Shown: positions 6,898 to 9,278 of the stretch, piece after piece | Numbering within the stretch: the first letter of the stretch is position 1 | Layout of the letters: each line of letters begins with the position of its first letter | The notes under the pieces: model-generated | Told to the model about the DNA's origin: nothing | Database searches by the model: none | Seen by the model: the letters and a program-made list of their open reading frames with translations, nothing else | Translations under genes and position numbers: made by a program | Source of the DNA: CAYWNK01 sp047639615 | Lineage (GTDB): Bacteria > Planctomycetota > UBA1135 > GCA-002686595 | Reading direction: 5' to 3' | Length of the DNA: 9,278 nucleotides | NCBI GenBank assembly: GCA_047639615.1 | Contig: JBLIOL010000229.1 | Location: 1-9,278 of the forward strand

Positions 6898-8349
6898 CTA
6901 CTCATCCGAAGGCAAGTCCACAGGCAGATCAATAACCTTGAGCGAGCCCTCATCGGACTCCGCAATGACCAGCGACACACCGAGTCTCCTGGCAGTCCGC
7001 GTAAAGTTTGTCGGCTCGCCACGCTGAGTGCCTCCAGTCCAGCTCCACTTGACGATGCCCAACTCGTAGCGCCCGGGACCTGGAAAAATGACCTCCAGTT
7101 CGGCCTGTTGAATACCCGCCAAGCCGAAAGCCACATCTCCAAATTCATCTGTGACCCCAGGTGTGCTCTCGCTATCAGCGAGCCAAGAGGCGACCGCATG
7201 TTCCTTAGCATGCGCCCACGGCCGCGCCTCTAGTGCGCGAAGCCGCACGCGAATGCCTAGCTCGAGTGTCACGCGTACCTCTTTCTCGCCAGTGATCACT
7301 ACGCTCCGCGGCCGAAAGCCGCTCTTCCCGACCCTGATGGTGACGGCCTCTGCCCGGGGTAGGGTCAAGCGGCCATTCTGCTTGATCGTGTTGATGGAAG
7401 AGAGCAGCTGCCCGTCCCCGTTGAGAGCGGTGATATTGAGCCCGTCCAGCCGATTGCCGTTGGGGTCTACCCCGATCAGCAGCGTTTGCACAAAGAGGCT
7501 GTCGAGATGAATTCCCCTCAAGCGCGGATCGCGGGTCACCTCGCCAAGGCTCACTGAAATACCTGGGACCTCGAACAGAACACCCGCACTCCCTTTCAGC
7601 AGGAAGCCATAGCTCCCCCCCAAGAGGCCTTCGATTAGAAAACTACCGTCCTCCTTGAGCGTGGCGGGTTGGTTCCACTGGCCGGCCTTACCCGAAGTAA
7701 CCACCACGGCGAGGCCCATGTCTCCGTGCTCGGGATGCAAGAGGACGCGCCCAGCGATGGCCCCAGCCGACCCAACACGAATGGTCACCGGCGGCCCACC
7801 CGCCTCCACGAAGACACGTTCGAGCTGCACCATATTGTGCTCCATGCCCATGGTGCCGCGCATCAAAGGCGCCGTTCCCGCAGACCCGCGCCGGCTTCCA
7901 TTGCGCGCCGGAACCACTCGCAGCTCAACGCTCCCACCAGGATGCGCCGCCAATTGAAAGCCGCCGAATCGATCGGTGGTGGTAACAGCGCTGCTGCCAC
8001 CGGCGTCCAGCGCATAGCGTACCAGCGCAGCGGGAACCGGAACGCCCTCCGCGGTGAGCACGCGTCCCGAAACCGCAGGGCCTTCCTTCTTCGCGGGCGC
8101 AAGGAGAGGTGCAGTCGTCACGGCCTGCTCGGGTTCCGCGGACAGCTCCGCTTGACCTTTCGCCGGCACACGAACCACTTCCGCCACGGGATCGGACAGA
8201 GTTTCCTGCAACACCACTCGCGCAGGCGCTGCGCTGGAACTGCTCACTGGCGCTGCCCCCAACACCTCCTCGGACTCCGCAGGCCGCTCCCAATAGAGCA
8301 AGCCAACCAGCAACAAGGCCGCCGCGAGCACGAGGACTTGGATCTTCAT
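6898..8349 (-). CDS. Secreted carboxypeptidase-regulatory-like multi-domain protein, paralog 2
   Basis: 483 residues, the same length as paralog 1. The signal peptide or anchor is MKIQVLVLAAALLLVGLLYW, followed by a Ser/Ala/Val/Glu-rich linker (about 21-90). Beta-sandwich-like units follow: about 91-145 (AVSGRVLTAEGVPVPAALV, then TTTDRFGGFQLAAHPGG), about 188-255 (GAIAGRVLLHPEHGDMGLAV, then GSFLIEGLLGGSYGF) and about 288-368. The family blocks are LGEVTRDPRLRGIHLDSLF (268-286), LTLPR, LELGI, IFPGPGRYELG (421-431) and a C-terminal VIAESDEGS...IDLPVDLP. No enzyme motif is visible. The ATG at 8349 overlaps the TGA of the upstream paralog (ATGA), implying translational coupling, and no separate Shine-Dalgarno is clear. 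It probably arose by an old duplication, since identity to paralog 1 is confined to blocks. The molecular role is unknown. Confidence 0.88.
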   Translation of the reverse strand: MKIQVLVLAAALLLVGLLYWERPAESEEVLGAAPVSSSSAAPARVVLQETLSDPVAEVVRVPAKGQAELSAEPEQAVTTAPLLAPAKKEGPAVSGRVLTAEGVPVPAALVRYALDAGGSSAVTTTDRFGGFQLAAHPGGSVELRVVPARNGSRRGSAGTAPLMRGTMGMEHNMVQLERVFVEAGGPPVTIRVGSAGAIAGRVLLHPEHGDMGLAVVVTSGKAGQWNQPATLKEDGSFLIEGLLGGSYGFLLKGSAGVLFEVPGISVSLGEVTRDPRLRGIHLDSLFVQTLLIGVDPNGNRLDGLNITALNGDGQLLSSINTIKQNGRLTLPRAEAVTIRVGKSGFRPRSVVITGEKEVRVTLELGIRVRLRALEARPWAHAKEHAVASWLADSESTPGVTDEFGDVAFGLAGIQQAELEVIFPGPGRYELGIVKWSWTGGTQRGEPTNFTRTARRLGVSLVIAESDEGSLKVIDLPVDLPSDE

Positions 8350-9278
8350 CTACTCAGGCTAGGCGGATCTAGCGGTAGCTCAAGCCGTAAGTGCGCACCC
8401 TCGTCGGAATCGGTAACGATCAAGAAGGAATCAAGCTTGCGCGCACTCCGTAACGGCATTCTGACAGTCCCCGCACCCGGAGGCCCCTGTTCCTCGTGCC
8501 GGCTCCCGTGCGAGCCACTTCGAGCCGACACCCAAAGGTCATAGCGCCCAGGCCCTGGGAAAGACACGGAGTGCTCGAACCCAGCCCAGAACATTGTCGA
8601 AAAGTGCACCTTCCCTAGCGCATCAGGGTCCCTTTCAGCGTGACGAAGCGAGAGGGCGAAGTCACCTAGGGGCCCACTCCAATCGCGGGGCTCACTGACC
8701 TGCAGGTAGGCCGAAATTACGCGCTCGAGTTGAAGGGTCACGTCGCGCGCATCCAGCACCACCGCATGGGCCGGCATGCATCCCGTATCGTCCGCCCAAA
8801 TGTTCAGCCGCTGCCCTCGCGGCAAGGTCAATTCGCAAGGGCTGGAACGCGCCACGGATCCCAGCAGCGTACGCCCATCCTGAGTGATGACACTCACACG
8901 CGGCGTGTTCACGGGCTTGCCATCGGGACCCAAAAACACGAGGCGCGTCAGCATGAAAAGGCCGTCCAACAGCATGCTATCCAAGCGTGGGTCACGGGTG
9001 ATCTCACCGAGACGCAACCCCTTGGGCGTGTTCTCGCTGTGGGCGTGGAGCAGGTCACCATCACGGAAGTGCAAGTGCACCGCTTCCGAGTCGTTGCTAA
9101 ACAGTAGGCGTCTCGTCAGCCCCTGGTTGCGCACCATACCGATCAGGTCTGACAACTCGAGCACCTGGCAAGCTCCACGGAAGCCGAGGCCGACCGCGAA
9201 CTCCCCGTTGCGGACCTCGGCCGCAGCCGACTTAGCGTTGTTTGATCCGGGCGTGAGTGCCTTGGCCAATCCCTGCAC
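8346..9278 (-). CDS. Paralog 3 of the same family, 5' end outside window, divergent upstream part
   Basis: 310 residues are visible. The frame is open to the window edge, where the first codon happens to be GTG, so that is probably not the start. The C-terminal two thirds follow the paralogs: LGEITRDPRLDSMLLDGLF (90-108), LTLPRG (150-155), LQLERVISAYL (182-192), FPGPGRYDLW (240-249) and VTDSDEGAH...LELPLDPP at the end. Upstream of residue 90 it departs from them: there is no HPE(Y/H)G(D/N)MGL block in view. Instead it has VLELSDLIGMVRNQGLTRRL and VHLHFRDGDLLHAHSE, which recall a DUF4388 domain. The segment NGEFAVGLGFRG may alternatively be the GxFxxxGL part of a normal beta-sandwich unit followed by an insertion. 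A signal peptide, if any, is out of view. It is the first visible gene of the operon and overlaps paralog 2 by four bases. Confidence 0.82.
   Translation of the reverse strand: MQGLAKALTPGSNNAKSAAAEVRNGEFAVGLGFRGACQVLELSDLIGMVRNQGLTRRLLFSNDSEAVHLHFRDGDLLHAHSENTPKGLRLGEITRDPRLDSMLLDGLFMLTRLVFLGPDGKPVNTPRVSVITQDGRTLLGSVARSSPCELTLPRGQRLNIWADDTGCMPAHAVVLDARDVTLQLERVISAYLQVSEPRDWSGPLGDFALSLRHAERDPDALGKVHFSTMFWAGFEHSVSFPGPGRYDLWVSARSGSHGSRHEEQGPPGAGTVRMPLRSARKLDSFLIVTDSDEGAHLRLELPLDPPSLSR

Noticed and set aside
7669..8544. A plus-strand open frame of 291 codons opposite paralogs 2 and 3
   Set aside because: It is rich in Arg, His and Ser, as expected for an antisense frame, has no motifs, and crosses the coupled junction of two real genes.

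Overview
The window is high-GC DNA. Its gene repertoire suggests a Planctomycetota-like bacterium: a transmembrane Ser/Thr kinase with a long TPR tail, a DUF1570-type gluzincin-like protein, multi-paralog carboxypeptidase-regulatory-like secreted proteins and weak Shine-Dalgarno signals. This placement rests on gene content only; no rRNA or other marker gene is present.

Layout. (1) 2-2119 (+): the 3' part of a Hanks-type Ser/Thr kinase gene, with a transmembrane segment and about ten TPR units; its 5' end is outside the window. (2) 2180-3121 (-): a secreted or membrane-anchored DUF1570-like metallopeptidase relative whose HExxH motif reads HNVVH, so it is probably non-catalytic or altered. 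(3) 3122-3455: an intergenic region with a small dyad and an AT-rich block in front of (4) a TetR/AcrR regulator, 3456-4082 (+). (5) 4090-4920 (+): directly behind the regulator lies one continuous reading frame, apparently a signal peptide + SCP2-like + cupin protein. It has lost its ATG and carries three internal stops, yet contains no frameshift. (6) 4917-5341 (-): two tiny overlapping reading frames, a 54-residue ECF sigma fragment covering only regions 2.1-2.2 and an 87-residue beta-rich orphan. (7) 5434-9278 (-): an operon of three paralogous proteins, two secreted and full length (483 aa each) and one running off the window edge.

How the parts relate. The kinase and the DUF1570-like gene converge and look independent. 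The TetR gene probably formed a unit with the now broken SCP2-cupin gene. The three paralogs are tightly coupled (ATGA overlap, then a 12-nt gap). They share several signature blocks, notably GExTRDPRL...LDxLF and a C-terminal SDxG...LPxDxP block, which I do not recognise from a named family. The zone from about 4090 to 5345 looks like a gene graveyard between two live regions. It is also where the most unusual signals lie.
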